A stretch of 39,730 nt of DNA from a virus, in the IMG/VR virus record IMGVR_UViG_3300045241_000132, positions 1 to 39,730 of that record, one strand, 5' to 3'. The first letter of the stretch is position 1; every line of letters starts with the position of its first letter. The translations under genes were made by a program, and so were the position numbers. The notes under the pieces are model-generated. The model did no database searches. It was not told where the DNA came from and worked only from the letters and a program-made list of their open reading frames with translations. This document shows positions 6,313 to 12,946 of the stretch, piece after piece.

Positions 6313-6422
6313 AGGGCCTGCGCGGCGTCGCAGGGCCACGACTGGCGGTCCAGTTCGCAGAAGCCCGACATGCCCGCTCGCACTTGCCGGTGCCGCTCGC
6401 GGATGGCGTCGAGGTCGGTCAT
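6189..6422 (-). CDS. Small coiled-coil protein, repeat family member 3
   Basis: A 77-residue protein from ATG 6422. The N-terminus (MTDLDAIRERHRQV, then CELDRQSWPCD) resembles small actinophage early proteins of the DLDAIR-E-H type. It then carries the shared ARVAELEAAL helix and ends ARPEPKP. Both ends overlap neighbours by 4 nt. Function unknown. Confidence 0.6.
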   Translation of the reverse strand: MTDLDAIRERHRQVRAGMSGFCELDRQSWPCDAAQALARVAELEAALRQLDTEWVNGNVSTLAYERIQALARPEPKP

Positions 6423-6715
6423 CGCAGGCTCTCGATGACGCTGTCGAGGTCCGCCGGCCGGACGACGCGGTACTCGAAGGCGTGGCTGTTGGCCGGCATC
6501 TCGCGCTGCCAGGCGTACTGCTCGGTGCTGAGCTGGCCGCGCTCCGACTTCAGCTCGAACGCCTTGACCCTGCCGCCGCGGATGGCGATGACGTCCGGGA
6601 AGCCTGCGTGGCCCTGCTGGCGGGCAAGGTCGCTGCGCCGATCGTGGTGCGTCCGCCAGCCGAGCAGCGCCGCCGCTTCGACGATGGCGAGCAGGAGGTC
6701 GTCCTCAGCCGGCAC
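6419..6715 (-). CDS. VRR-NUC (PD-(D/E)XK) nuclease
   Basis: A 98-residue stand-alone VRR-NUC domain. Asp41 (GFPDVIAI), Glu54 and Lys56 (AFELKSERGQ) and the following Gln/Thr-rich helix (LSTEQYAWQ) form the PD-(D/E)XK metal site. These phage enzymes are structure-specific nucleases, often Holliday-junction resolvases. It lies between the replication organiser and the integrase module, consistent with processing of replication or recombination intermediates. The start GTG 6715 overlaps the SH3-like gene by 11 nt. Confidence 0.85.
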   Translation of the reverse strand: MPAEDDLLLAIVEAAALLGWRTHHDRRSDLARQQGHAGFPDVIAIRGGRVKAFELKSERGQLSTEQYAWQREMPANSHAFEYRVVRPADLDSVIESLR

Positions 6716-6938
6716 GCTGGCCCTCCTCGACGCCGTAGAGCGCCAGGCGGCGCACGTTCCACTCGGCCGTCGTCAGGCTCAGGGTTTCGCCCGTCTCGCG
6801 GTCCTCGACGTCCACGACGACCAGCGGCCCGGCGTAGCCGACGACGGTGCCGCGGCTGCCGCCTGCCACCTCGAGGCCCTCCTCGCTGCGCAGGCCGCCC
6901 GTGACGACGTAGACGCGGCAGCCAAGCTCGAGGGTCAC
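6705..6938 (-). CDS. Small SH3-like beta-barrel protein
   Basis: A 77-residue protein with alternating beta pattern (LGCRVYVVTGG, GSRGTVVGYAGPLVVVDVED), as in small SH3/KOW-like barrels. The start GTG 6938 overlaps the end of the replication gene (GTGA). No catalytic motif. Probably a small early protein with nucleic-acid or protein-binding barrel. Function not recognised. Confidence 0.55.
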   Translation of the reverse strand: MTLELGCRVYVVTGGLRSEEGLEVAGGSRGTVVGYAGPLVVVDVEDRETGETLSLTTAEWNVRRLALYGVEEGQRAG

Positions 6939-7453
6939 GGCTTCTGCCCGCGCTCCCGAAGCGCCTTGTCCTGGAGGTCCAGCATCCGCTGGATTTCGGG
7001 GTCTCTTTGAAGCGCTTCGCTTGAAGCGCTCGGAATAGGTAAGGAACGGATAGGTACGGAGTTCAACCGTTCGGCTTCGTTTTCGCTTGAAGCGCCACGG
7101 TTCAACCGCCGCGCTTGACCTGAAGCGGCTCCTCCACGCTTGCCAAGCTCGCGCATGGCCGCTCGGCGCTCCCGAATCGATGACGATGACGGGTTGAAAT
7201 CGAGGAAATCGTGGATGCGGTAGTCCTCGCCGACCCTCTCGAAGAGGCCCGCCGAGACCAGTTTTTCGGCCAACGGAACGGTTCCGCCGAGCTTTTGGAC
7301 CCTCGTCGCGGGGACAAATCCGTCCGTCAGGTACCGATTCGACCAGCTGAGACAGAGGACGTAGAGGCCCACGCAGGGCAGCCGGGACGGCCCGAGAGCG
7401 TCCAGTTTGGGGTGGTCGTAGAGGCTGTCGTCGAGGGTTCCCCAGGGCATCAT
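6935..7453 (-). CDS. Replication organiser/initiator-like protein
   Basis: A 172-residue protein from ATG 7453. Residues about 4-85 look like the N-terminal winged helix of phage replisome organisers (WGTLDDSLYDHPKLDAL, VGLYVLCLSW, FVPATRVQKLGGTVPLAEKL, YRIHDFLDFNPS). After a basic linker (RERRAAMRELGKRGG) the rest is low-complexity, as expected if the DNA there has another function. That part of the gene holds several direct and inverted repeats (7005-7108). In lambda-type phages the initiator gene contains its own origin. A downstream helicase loader was not found. Confidence 0.65.
   Translation of the reverse strand: MMPWGTLDDSLYDHPKLDALGPSRLPCVGLYVLCLSWSNRYLTDGFVPATRVQKLGGTVPLAEKLVSAGLFERVGEDYRIHDFLDFNPSSSSIRERRAAMRELGKRGGAASGQARRLNRGASSENEAERLNSVPIRSLPIPSASSEALQRDPEIQRMLDLQDKALRERGQKP
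7005..7108. repeat. Clustered repeats, candidate replication origin
   Basis: Within the replication gene: TTCGCTTGAAGCGC is repeated exactly at 7016-7029 and 7082-7095. A GCGCTTC/GAAGCGC inverted repeat lies at 7012-7029. ATAGGTA occurs at 7034-7040 and 7050-7056, and GTTCAACCG at 7061-7069 and 7100-7108, the latter part of a CGGTT-C-AACCG near-palindrome. The stretch is richer in A/T than its surroundings. Iterons in the initiator gene are the lambda-type origin arrangement. Origin function is inferred. Confidence 0.45.
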
Positions 7454-7659
7454 CGCGCCAGCCTTTCCATCGCCTCTCGCCACGCCTGGTGCTGCCACGT
7501 CTGCTGATGGCGCACCACGGCGTAATGGACGGAGCCAGAACTCGCCGGGTCGGCCGTCAGGAAGCCGCTGCAGGCGCACGGCAGCGTGAGCGTCGGCACG
7601 TACACAAGGTCCGCCTCCGGCCGGCTTCCATTCGCGTCGGCCGGCTTTACCGGCGTCAC
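7450..7659 (-). CDS. Small Cys-containing early protein, 69 aa
   Basis: A 69-residue ORF from GTG 7659, coupled by GTGA to the RecT stop and by ATGA to the replication gene. It contains LPCACSGFLTAD, then SSGSVHYAVVRHQQTWQHQAW. The CAC pair with the later His residues suggests a possible small zinc site. This pattern occurs in small phage proteins between recombination and replication genes. Function unknown. Confidence 0.55.
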   Translation of the reverse strand: MTPVKPADANGSRPEADLVYVPTLTLPCACSGFLTADPASSGSVHYAVVRHQQTWQHQAWREAMERLAR

Positions 7660-8411
7660 CGGTTCGGCCAGACGCCGCCCGCATTGCGATGCGGCCCTGA
7701 ATGGCCGGCGAGCTGCTCGCACTCGCCCGTGTCGAGCCCTGCGTCACTAGCACCGCACAACGACGGCATGGCGGTGGACGCATCGACGGTCATGGGGTCG
7801 CCCAACAGCGCTTCGTCGAGCTCTGGCTCGCCGTCCTCGATTTGGGCGGGCGTGGGCTGATGGTTGGCCGCGAGCACGTTGCGCTTCTGGGCCACCCGCT
7901 CGGCCAGAGTCTGAGGCGCAACGGGCGGTTCGGGCAGGTCGCGGTCCCAGCGCTCCTCTGCCACCGGAGCCGACACGTCAAAGGCGCGGCGCAGGGCCAT
8001 CACCTCGGCCACCTTGGTCGCCATCTCGGGCCCGAAGTCCTTGTTGCGGCCCTTCTCGGGATACCGCCCGTAGTACGTGAACGGGCGCGTCATGTCACGT
8101 CGATACACCGACGCGGTAGCCCTCCAAAAGCCATCCTGGAGGACGGGCTCTGTCACTTCAATTCCGTCGAGCTGGCCGCTGCGATGCGCGATATGCAGAA
8201 GTCCGTCCCTGGTCAGGTAAGGCCTTCCTTCGACCAAAATGACGTGACGAAGCATCAGGTCGAGGTCGTATCGCTTGGCGATCGCGAGGGTGATTTCGCG
8301 CTGTTCCGGTGAAACTCGATCCAATCCCACCGCCTTGAGAAGCGCGAGTCTGCGCTTCCGATCGATGTCCTCGGCGGTGGTGGCCGGTAGGTTTTCGTTC
8401 TCGGTCGTCAT
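7656..8411 (-). CDS. recT: RecT-family single-strand annealing protein
   Basis: A 251-residue RecT/Red-beta type protein that anneals complementary single strands in phage recombination. The conserved core is at residues about 25-160: SPEQREITLAIAKRYDLDL, HVILVEGRPYLTRDGLLHIA, GFWRATASVYRRDMTRPF and FGPEMATKVAEVMALRRAFD. The C-terminal 70 residues carry a Cys/His segment (LCGASDAG, ECEQLAGHSGPHR) that may bind zinc. The start ATG 8411 overlaps the HNH stop. It works with the lambda-Exo type nuclease gene two genes upstream, forming a Red-like system. Confidence 0.88.
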   Translation of the reverse strand: MTTENENLPATTAEDIDRKRRLALLKAVGLDRVSPEQREITLAIAKRYDLDLMLRHVILVEGRPYLTRDGLLHIAHRSGQLDGIEVTEPVLQDGFWRATASVYRRDMTRPFTYYGRYPEKGRNKDFGPEMATKVAEVMALRRAFDVSAPVAEERWDRDLPEPPVAPQTLAERVAQKRNVLAANHQPTPAQIEDGEPELDEALLGDPMTVDASTAMPSLCGASDAGLDTGECEQLAGHSGPHRNAGGVWPNR

Positions 8412-8944
8412 CGGACTATCGCCGCAATCATCTCGGCGTCGGTACGCCCGCTCTTCCGTTGATTGCAGATCAGGTGCTCGGGCCGTACTGCCATTACGCG
8501 CCAGCCATCCCGTGCTATTGCGACGACCGGCGGTTCGTGACCGAAGGAAGTCGCCATCGGGTGGGGCCACCGCTCCTCCGTCAATGGGTTAAGACACACA
8601 CCACAATCCGGTGACGCGACGTGTATGGTGAACACTCCCACCGTCATGTCCTTCAGCCGCAATCGCCGGCGGTCACTCGCGGCGCGGCGGGTGTCACGGT
8701 CCTTCATTTCGCGTGCTCGGTAGTCCTGGATCCTGTCTGGGTGAGCAGCCAGCCACTCGCGGTTCTTTACGAGCACCTTGTCGCGGTTGCGCTTCTTCCA
8801 AGCCGACGACGCGATCCGCGCCTTCTCCCGGTTCTTGATGCGCCAATCGACCATCTTGAGTCGGTGACATTCCCGGCATCGTGACGCGTGACCCCCTCGC
8901 GGGATCACTCCTCTCGTGTGGCCGCACGCGTTTTCGTTAGTCAC
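8408..8944 (-). CDS. HNH endonuclease between exo and recT
   Basis: A 178-residue protein. The N-terminal half is basic with repeated WK-RNRDK/NREW-type segments, as in Endo VII-like or HNH homing nucleases. The C-terminal half has CGVC (about 113-116), GHEPP and RPEHLICNQRKSG, giving the H..H..CN pattern. It lies between exonuclease and annealing genes that are normally adjacent, overlapping both (8 nt and 4 nt), so it looks like a homing endonuclease that inserted without breaking the operon. An unrelated N-terminal zinc pair (CGHTRG, CRECHR) could bind DNA. Confidence 0.75.
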   Translation of the reverse strand: MTNENACGHTRGVIPRGGHASRCRECHRLKMVDWRIKNREKARIASSAWKKRNRDKVLVKNREWLAAHPDRIQDYRAREMKDRDTRRAASDRRRLRLKDMTVGVFTIHVASPDCGVCLNPLTEERWPHPMATSFGHEPPVVAIARDGWRVMAVRPEHLICNQRKSGRTDAEMIAAIVR

Positions 8945-9869
8945 CCGTGTCTCCTTTCCACGTCAGCCTGAACGGCCTTGCGCCGGGCTTGACGAGGGTG
9001 TGCAGTGAAATGAGCGCTTCGCGCTGCTCTTCCGGCAGCGTCGTGAGCACTCCCTGTGCAATCGATTGCCAGTCGACGAGCGTCGCGTCGCGCGTCTGCT
9101 TCCAAGTGATGAACCAGTTGCTGCCCTCCAGTCGCGCGGCGTCGGCCATGCGCGCCTTCACGGCCACCTCGATGGCATCGATCGTGGCCTCGAGGTCGCC
9201 GCGCGCGTTGCGCAGCCGGTGCAGCTCGCGTACCGCTTCCTCGAGCTCGGCGTCGGCGACCATCTCGGAGCCGTCGTCGGTCGGGTGGTGGCGGCGGATG
9301 GAATCGACCGACTCGGCGAAGGGCCCGCCTGCGGCCAGCCGCTTTCGGAAGTCGGACGCCACCTCGACCATGCCCGCGAAGACGGCCTCGTCGTAGGCGA
9401 CGGGGTAGGTACGGAGCTCCTCGCCCCCGATGAGGACCGCCACGTCGGCCAGCGTCCAGCCGATGCAGCCCAACTGCCACTGCACCTGGGCCTCGATCTC
9501 CTGCGGCAGGCCGTCGGCGAAGCGGCCGCGGCCCGCCGTCCACTTCGTCTCGACGAGCATCCGCCGGCCGGCCACGCGGTAGTCGGGCGACGCCGCGGCC
9601 CACTTGATTTCGGAATGCACGTGGAGACCGTGGAAGCGCCGCAGGCGGTAGCCCGTCTGGCTCTCGTACTCGGACGCCACGAGACCCTCGAGCGCCTGGC
9701 CGATGCGCATCCGCAGCGTGCTCTCGGTCACCCGCTCGCCCATCTTCTCGGCGGCGACGTCGGCTTCCGACTTCCACGGGTTAACGCCGAGCAGGGCACC
9801 CACGTCAGTCGCCGTGACCAGGTCGCGACGCGCGGCGAGCCATTCGTCCGAGCCCTGCTTGACCGCCAT
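8937..9869 (-). CDS. Lambda-Exo/YqaJ family recombination nuclease
   Basis: A 310-residue YqaJ-type exonuclease that would resect double-strand ends to load RecT. Motifs: GSDEWLAARRDLVTATDVGA at residues 6-25 (the family signature), Glu61 in GQALEGLVASEYE, Asp96 in SPDYRVAGRR, and Glu107-x-Lys109 in LVETKWTAG. The C-terminal third is a coiled coil (EEAVRELHRLRNARGDLEAT) plus a small beta part (WFITWKQT). The start ATG 9869 (TGATG overlap) matches the domain start. Confidence 0.9.
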   Translation of the reverse strand: MAVKQGSDEWLAARRDLVTATDVGALLGVNPWKSEADVAAEKMGERVTESTLRMRIGQALEGLVASEYESQTGYRLRRFHGLHVHSEIKWAAASPDYRVAGRRMLVETKWTAGRGRFADGLPQEIEAQVQWQLGCIGWTLADVAVLIGGEELRTYPVAYDEAVFAGMVEVASDFRKRLAAGGPFAESVDSIRRHHPTDDGSEMVADAELEEAVRELHRLRNARGDLEATIDAIEVAVKARMADAARLEGSNWFITWKQTRDATLVDWQSIAQGVLTTLPEEQREALISLHTLVKPGARPFRLTWKGDTGD

Positions 9870-10060
9870 CACTTGCCGAAGGCTTCCCGAAGCTCGCCCT
9901 CGGACCAGGGTTGTGCTGCGCCGGCGATCTCCTCCTCGGCCGGCGCAGCGGGGAATGGCTTGACCAAGGGCAGCGTCTCGCCCTCGCGCAACAGGTAGCG
10001 CGCGATGCGCTCGACCCACGTCGCGGTGTCCGGGCCCCGCCACGGGCCGGCGTCAGTCAC
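9869..10060 (-). CDS. Short early protein, 63 aa
   Basis: A 63-residue ORF from GTG 10060, linked by GTGA to the RlpA-like gene and by TGATG to the exonuclease. It has a helix-type segment (TATWVERIARYLLREGE) and a Pro/Ala/Glu-rich rest ending WSEGELREAFGK. No domain is recognised. Its perfect coupling on both sides supports a real gene. Confidence 0.5.
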   Translation of the reverse strand: MTDAGPWRGPDTATWVERIARYLLREGETLPLVKPFPAAPAEEEIAGAAQPWSEGELREAFGK

Positions 10061-10506
10061 CACGCCACGCTCACCCGGACGATGCCGCGGGAAAGCGGCG
10101 CGAGGTTGCGGAATACGCCGGGATGAAGGTCGATCACGCGCCCGAACGGACAGCGGCAGAAATCGACCAACCGGACGCGCAGGCCGTTCACCCTGACGAC
10201 GCGCCCGCGCCATGCCCCGACACGCAGGGCCGGGCCAGCCGCGGCGACGAACTCGCCCGCCGTATGGCCCCGGGTGCAGCAGTACCACGAGGCCGGGCCC
10301 GTGAGGCGGTGACCGCTCGCCGATGCCACCTGACGAACGGCCACCACGCCCTTGGGCGAGTGAGGACGCCCGCGGAGTTCAGCAACCGCCGACGCCTCTG
10401 CGAAAGACGCCGGCCCCGTGGCTTCAGGCTGCTGGACTCCGCCGGCGCCCGCACCGACGCCGAGAGATGACATGAGGACGCTGGCCGCGACGAGAACGGC
10501 GGTCAC
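10057..10506 (-). CDS. Secreted RlpA-like double-psi beta-barrel protein
   Basis: A 149-residue protein with a signal-peptide-like N-terminus (MTAVLVAASVLMSSLGVGAG) and no lipobox. Residues about 70-149 match a double-psi beta-barrel of the RlpA/expansin type: GPASWYCCTRGHTAGEFVAA, WRGRVVRVNG, VRLVDFCRCPFGRVIDLHP and FRNLAPLSRGIVRVSV. RlpA proteins are wall-associated and some are lytic transglycosylases; the CRC and IDLHP segments are the conserved part. It lies second in the early operon, directly after the Cro-like gene, not in the lysis region, which is odd. It may alter the wall early or act in exclusion. GTG 10506 follows the HTH stop by four bases. Confidence 0.7.
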   Translation of the reverse strand: MTAVLVAASVLMSSLGVGAGAGGVQQPEATGPASFAEASAVAELRGRPHSPKGVVAVRQVASASGHRLTGPASWYCCTRGHTAGEFVAAAGPALRVGAWRGRVVRVNGLRVRLVDFCRCPFGRVIDLHPGVFRNLAPLSRGIVRVSVAW

Positions 10507-10510
10507 GCCG

Positions 10511-10747
10511 TCACCACTGGACGTCGTCCGGCGCCAGCTCCTCGACGGCCAGCCGGATTCGCTCGGCCATGTCGGGCGTCAACGTGCGGAAGCCCCGCAG
10601 CAGCCGGTTGAGGTGCCCGCTGTTGATCCCGACGCGCTGCGCCACCCGGTCCTGGGACACCTCGGCGACCCGCATCGCCCGCCGCAAAGCGGTGCCTGCG
10701 GTCAACGGATCGAAGCTCTCGGGTTCCGTGGCTACTTGTAGTCGCAT
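10511..10747 (-). CDS. Cro-like XRE-family regulator
   Basis: A 78-residue protein with one HTH: LRRAMRVAEVSQDRVAQRVG, NSGHLNRLLRG and TPDMAERIRLAVEELA. It is first in the early (lytic) operon and divergent from the XRE gene at 10840, which is the cro position in temperate phages. I start it at ATG 10747; the longer reading to 10822 has no ribosome site and would cover the palindromic operator. A consensus TTGACA (-35) lies at 10785-10780, placing transcription start close to the ATG, so the mRNA could be leaderless. Confidence 0.75.
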   Translation of the reverse strand: MRLQVATEPESFDPLTAGTALRRAMRVAEVSQDRVAQRVGINSGHLNRLLRGFRTLTPDMAERIRLAVEELAPDDVQW

Positions 10748-10839
10748 TGGCAACGAATACTCTGTGATGGCAGCAGCGCTGTCAAGAGGATTTGTTGTTG
10801 CCGGGAGCAACAGGCGCCGCACGGCTAACGCTTGCCGTG
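10741..10839. promoter_or_regulatory. Divergent switch region with palindromic operators
   Basis: Between two divergent XRE genes. A perfect inverted repeat TGTTGC-N5-GCAACA lies at 10796-10812. A related imperfect pair GTCGC-N4-GCAAC lies at 10741-10754, over the start codon of the Cro-like gene. On the minus strand TTGACA at 10785-10780 is a consensus -35, with a weak -10 (AGTATT) at 10761-10756. The plus-strand promoter for the repressor is not clear. The GTTGC half-site occurs again at 11178-11193. Probable operators of the phage genetic switch. Confidence 0.6.
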
Positions 10840-11160
10840 ATGACTACGGAAGAGGACCAGAGACGTCGACGCGGCTACTGGTTGCGGCTGGCCCGCCAGC
10901 GCTCAGGGCTGACCCTCAAGCAGGTCGCCGTCGCGATGGGCTACGCGCTCCGGTCACAGACCACGATCCGGCTCTGGGAGCTGGGCCAGCGTGACCCGTC
11001 GGACATCCAGCTCACGCGCATCGCGGGCGTCTACCGCGTTCCGGTCAGCGTCTTTTCCGAGCCCCGCAAGACCGACCAGGAATGGCTCGACGAACGCGTT
11101 CGCGAAGCCATCCGGAATGGCGACATGGCGGACCCACCGGCGAGGGCGGCGACGGGCTGA
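10840..11160 (+). CDS. XRE-family repressor-like protein
   Basis: A 106-residue protein with an XRE HTH at residues about 10-65: YWLRLARQRSGLTLKQVAVA, then QTTIRLWELGQRDPS and LTRIAGVYRVPVSVFSEP. It heads the plus-strand module that carries ParB-like and lipoprotein genes, the usual position of an immunity repressor. Operator-like GTTGC/GCAAC repeats lie on both sides of the gene. There is no peptidase or CI-type C-terminal domain, so induction would not be by LexA-type self-cleavage. Start ATG 10840 excludes a short upstream extension over the operator. Confidence 0.7.
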   Translation: MTTEEDQRRRRGYWLRLARQRSGLTLKQVAVAMGYALRSQTTIRLWELGQRDPSDIQLTRIAGVYRVPVSVFSEPRKTDQEWLDERVREAIRNGDMADPPARAATG

Positions 11161-11328
11161 CGCGGGACAACCGTTGTGTTGCCTCCGTGCAACGGCACTT
11201 TTGCCCACGCACGATTCGCGACTCGCGGAATCGCTGGCCGACATATATGCTGCTGAGCACCTGAGGGACGACGGCCGGATCTAGCGACCGCCGCCCCAGG
11301 GCGTAGTCCTGATTGGAGGACAACACCC
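11161..11328 (+). promoter_or_regulatory. Leader upstream of the parB-like gene
   Basis: A 168-nt stretch without a gene. It holds a GTTGC-N6-GCAAC inverted repeat at 11178-11193, nested in CCGTTG/CAACGG (11171-11176, 11190-11195), matching the half-site of the switch operator. TATATG or TATGCT around 11244-11251 could be a -10, without a convincing -35. A strong ribosome site (GGAGGA) sits eight bases before ATG 11329. Together this suggests a separately controlled promoter for the parB-like gene. Confidence 0.45.
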
Positions 11329-12237
11329 ATGCCTGAGGATAGGCGAGACATCCGTGTCGAGCGCGTGCTCGAACGGCTGCAGATCCCCTGGACATTCGAG
11401 CCGGACTTCCCGCTGGCCGATGTCGTCAAAGCAGAATCCGGGACCCAGGTGCGGACGGACGCGGCGCACCGTGCGACGGTCGATGAGTACGCCGTCGCCT
11501 ACCAGAACGGCGCGCAATTTCCACCGCTCGTCCTGCACCACCAGACGAAGAAGCTCATCGACGGCAACACGCGCTACGCGGGCGCGACGAAGGCCCATGT
11601 CGAATCGCATCCCGTCTATCTGGTCGAAGCCAAGACCCCGCGCCTGGCATCGATCGTTCAGGGCGCCCTCAATCAGCTCAACGGCGAACGCCTGAGCAAC
11701 GAGCAGGCCACCGAGACGGCACGCCTGATGCACGAGCAGGGCTACAGCGCCGAGGAGATCGCCTATTCCACGGGCCGGCGTTTCGCGACCATCCAGGACA
11801 CGATTCGAGTCATCGATCTCGAGAAGCGCGCCGATCATCTCGGCCTGCCGGTCGACAAGCTCTCGAAGAACGTCAAGATCCAGCTGGCCGGCATCCAGCT
11901 CGACGAGCCATTGCGGCTCGTCACGGCAGCCGTCGCGGCCAAAGCGATCGGGGGCGATGAGGTTCGCGAGATCAGCAACCGGCTCGCCGCGACGCACTCC
12001 GAGGCGGATGCGATCGGCGTCGTGAAGGACCAGCTTGCAACCTGGGACAAGGAGGCGGTTCCGCCTCGCAACCACGTCCCGAAGGAGAAGGGTGGACCCG
12101 TCCGACGCGCTGCGGAGGCGCTGATGGAGCGGATTCGGCTGCTTCAGTGGGAGCAGCTCGCCGATGCCGACTATCGCGTGACCATCAATACGCTTCAGGC
12201 ACTCAGCACAGCCATCGCCGATCTTCCGAAGCGCTGA
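11329..12237 (+). CDS. ParB/Srx-like domain protein
   Basis: A 302-residue ParB-type protein. The N-terminal nucleotide-binding ParB/Srx fold is at residues about 25-105 (FPPLVLHHQTKKLIDGNTRY has the G-N-T-R variant of the usual GxxR box). It is followed by an HTH region at about 115-165 (LSNEQATETARLMHEQGYSA, EEIAYSTGRRFATIQDTI), then a helical C-terminus. Classical ParB binds parS and CTP and helps segregate DNA; many phage ParB-like proteins act as regulators or nucleases. No ParA partner is encoded nearby, which argues against a full partition system. Its stop overlaps the next gene (TGATG). Confidence 0.75.
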   Translation: MPEDRRDIRVERVLERLQIPWTFEPDFPLADVVKAESGTQVRTDAAHRATVDEYAVAYQNGAQFPPLVLHHQTKKLIDGNTRYAGATKAHVESHPVYLVEAKTPRLASIVQGALNQLNGERLSNEQATETARLMHEQGYSAEEIAYSTGRRFATIQDTIRVIDLEKRADHLGLPVDKLSKNVKIQLAGIQLDEPLRLVTAAVAAKAIGGDEVREISNRLAATHSEADAIGVVKDQLATWDKEAVPPRNHVPKEKGGPVRRAAEALMERIRLLQWEQLADADYRVTINTLQALSTAIADLPKR

Positions 12238-12944
12238 TGTACTGGGCACGAGGTGCCCTGGGTCGGGTCATCGTCGATCTCCTCTACGAGATCGGCGGTG
12301 GCCCCGATGGCCCAGGCGTCACCCTGGACCAACTCGTGAATCGCGCCATGGCTCGGCCGCCGGCCGGCCTCTTCTACGCCGCGACGATCAGCTATGCCAA
12401 GTATACGATCGTCCGTCCGAGGAACCGAGATCGTATACTCACAGTCGCTGATCTGGTTGACGACGACGGGGCCCAGGGCACGACCATCAGGGACGACGGC
12501 GGTAAGCCGTGGTTCACCAGGCGCCAAGCCGTCCGGCGGTTTCTGCTCAAGTACCTGATCGGCAAGGGCATCCAGTCCGATTGGCTCACTCGTGATGGCG
12601 ATCGCTGGCGCCTGGTGTCAGCCGAGAACGGTCCGCAACTTCACGACGGCAGCATTTACAACGCGGCAGCCCGCGCACGGTTCGATGATCTTGACCAGGG
12701 CCACGCCGCATACGTCACGGCCAAGGCCGTGCTGGGGCGAATCGACGACGACGCCCGATTCGCCGAGGCGCTCCTCAGGGGCGTGCTGCCCAGGGACAAC
12801 CGGGCCTCATATCACACGCGGCGCAAGGACTACAACGCCATGCTCCGCGCCTTCCCGAAGCTCGACCCGGACCAGCAGCGCGAGATCCTGATAGCACTCG
12901 TCGCTGAGCGCTCGGTCGAACAACCACCAAAACATCAGGATTGA
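12237..12944 (+). CDS. Protein of unknown function coupled to ParB-like gene
   Basis: A 235-residue protein from ATG 12237, overlapping the ParB-like stop. It is largely alpha-helical with basic patches (FTRRQAVRRFLLKYLIGKGI, HTRRKDYNAMLRAFPKLDPD). No domain is recognised. Tight coupling suggests joint action with the ParB-like protein. The gene contains an 11-bp inverted repeat at 12400-12439 that could be a binding site, as parS or incC sites can lie beside or within par genes. Function unknown. Confidence 0.6.
   Translation: MYWARGALGRVIVDLLYEIGGGPDGPGVTLDQLVNRAMARPPAGLFYAATISYAKYTIVRPRNRDRILTVADLVDDDGAQGTTIRDDGGKPWFTRRQAVRRFLLKYLIGKGIQSDWLTRDGDRWRLVSAENGPQLHDGSIYNAAARARFDDLDQGHAAYVTAKAVLGRIDDDARFAEALLRGVLPRDNRASYHTRRKDYNAMLRAFPKLDPDQQREILIALVAERSVEQPPKHQD
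12400..12439. repeat. 11-bp perfect inverted repeat, possible ParB site
   Basis: AGTATACGATC at 12400-12410 and its reverse complement GATCGTATACT at 12429-12439, separated by 18 bases. Each arm contains the palindrome GTATAC. It lies inside a coding region, where an 11/11 match is unlikely by chance, and within 200 bases of the end of a ParB-like gene. Candidate parS-like or operator site; a hairpin in the mRNA is the alternative. Confidence 0.5.
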
Positions 12945-12946
12945 GA

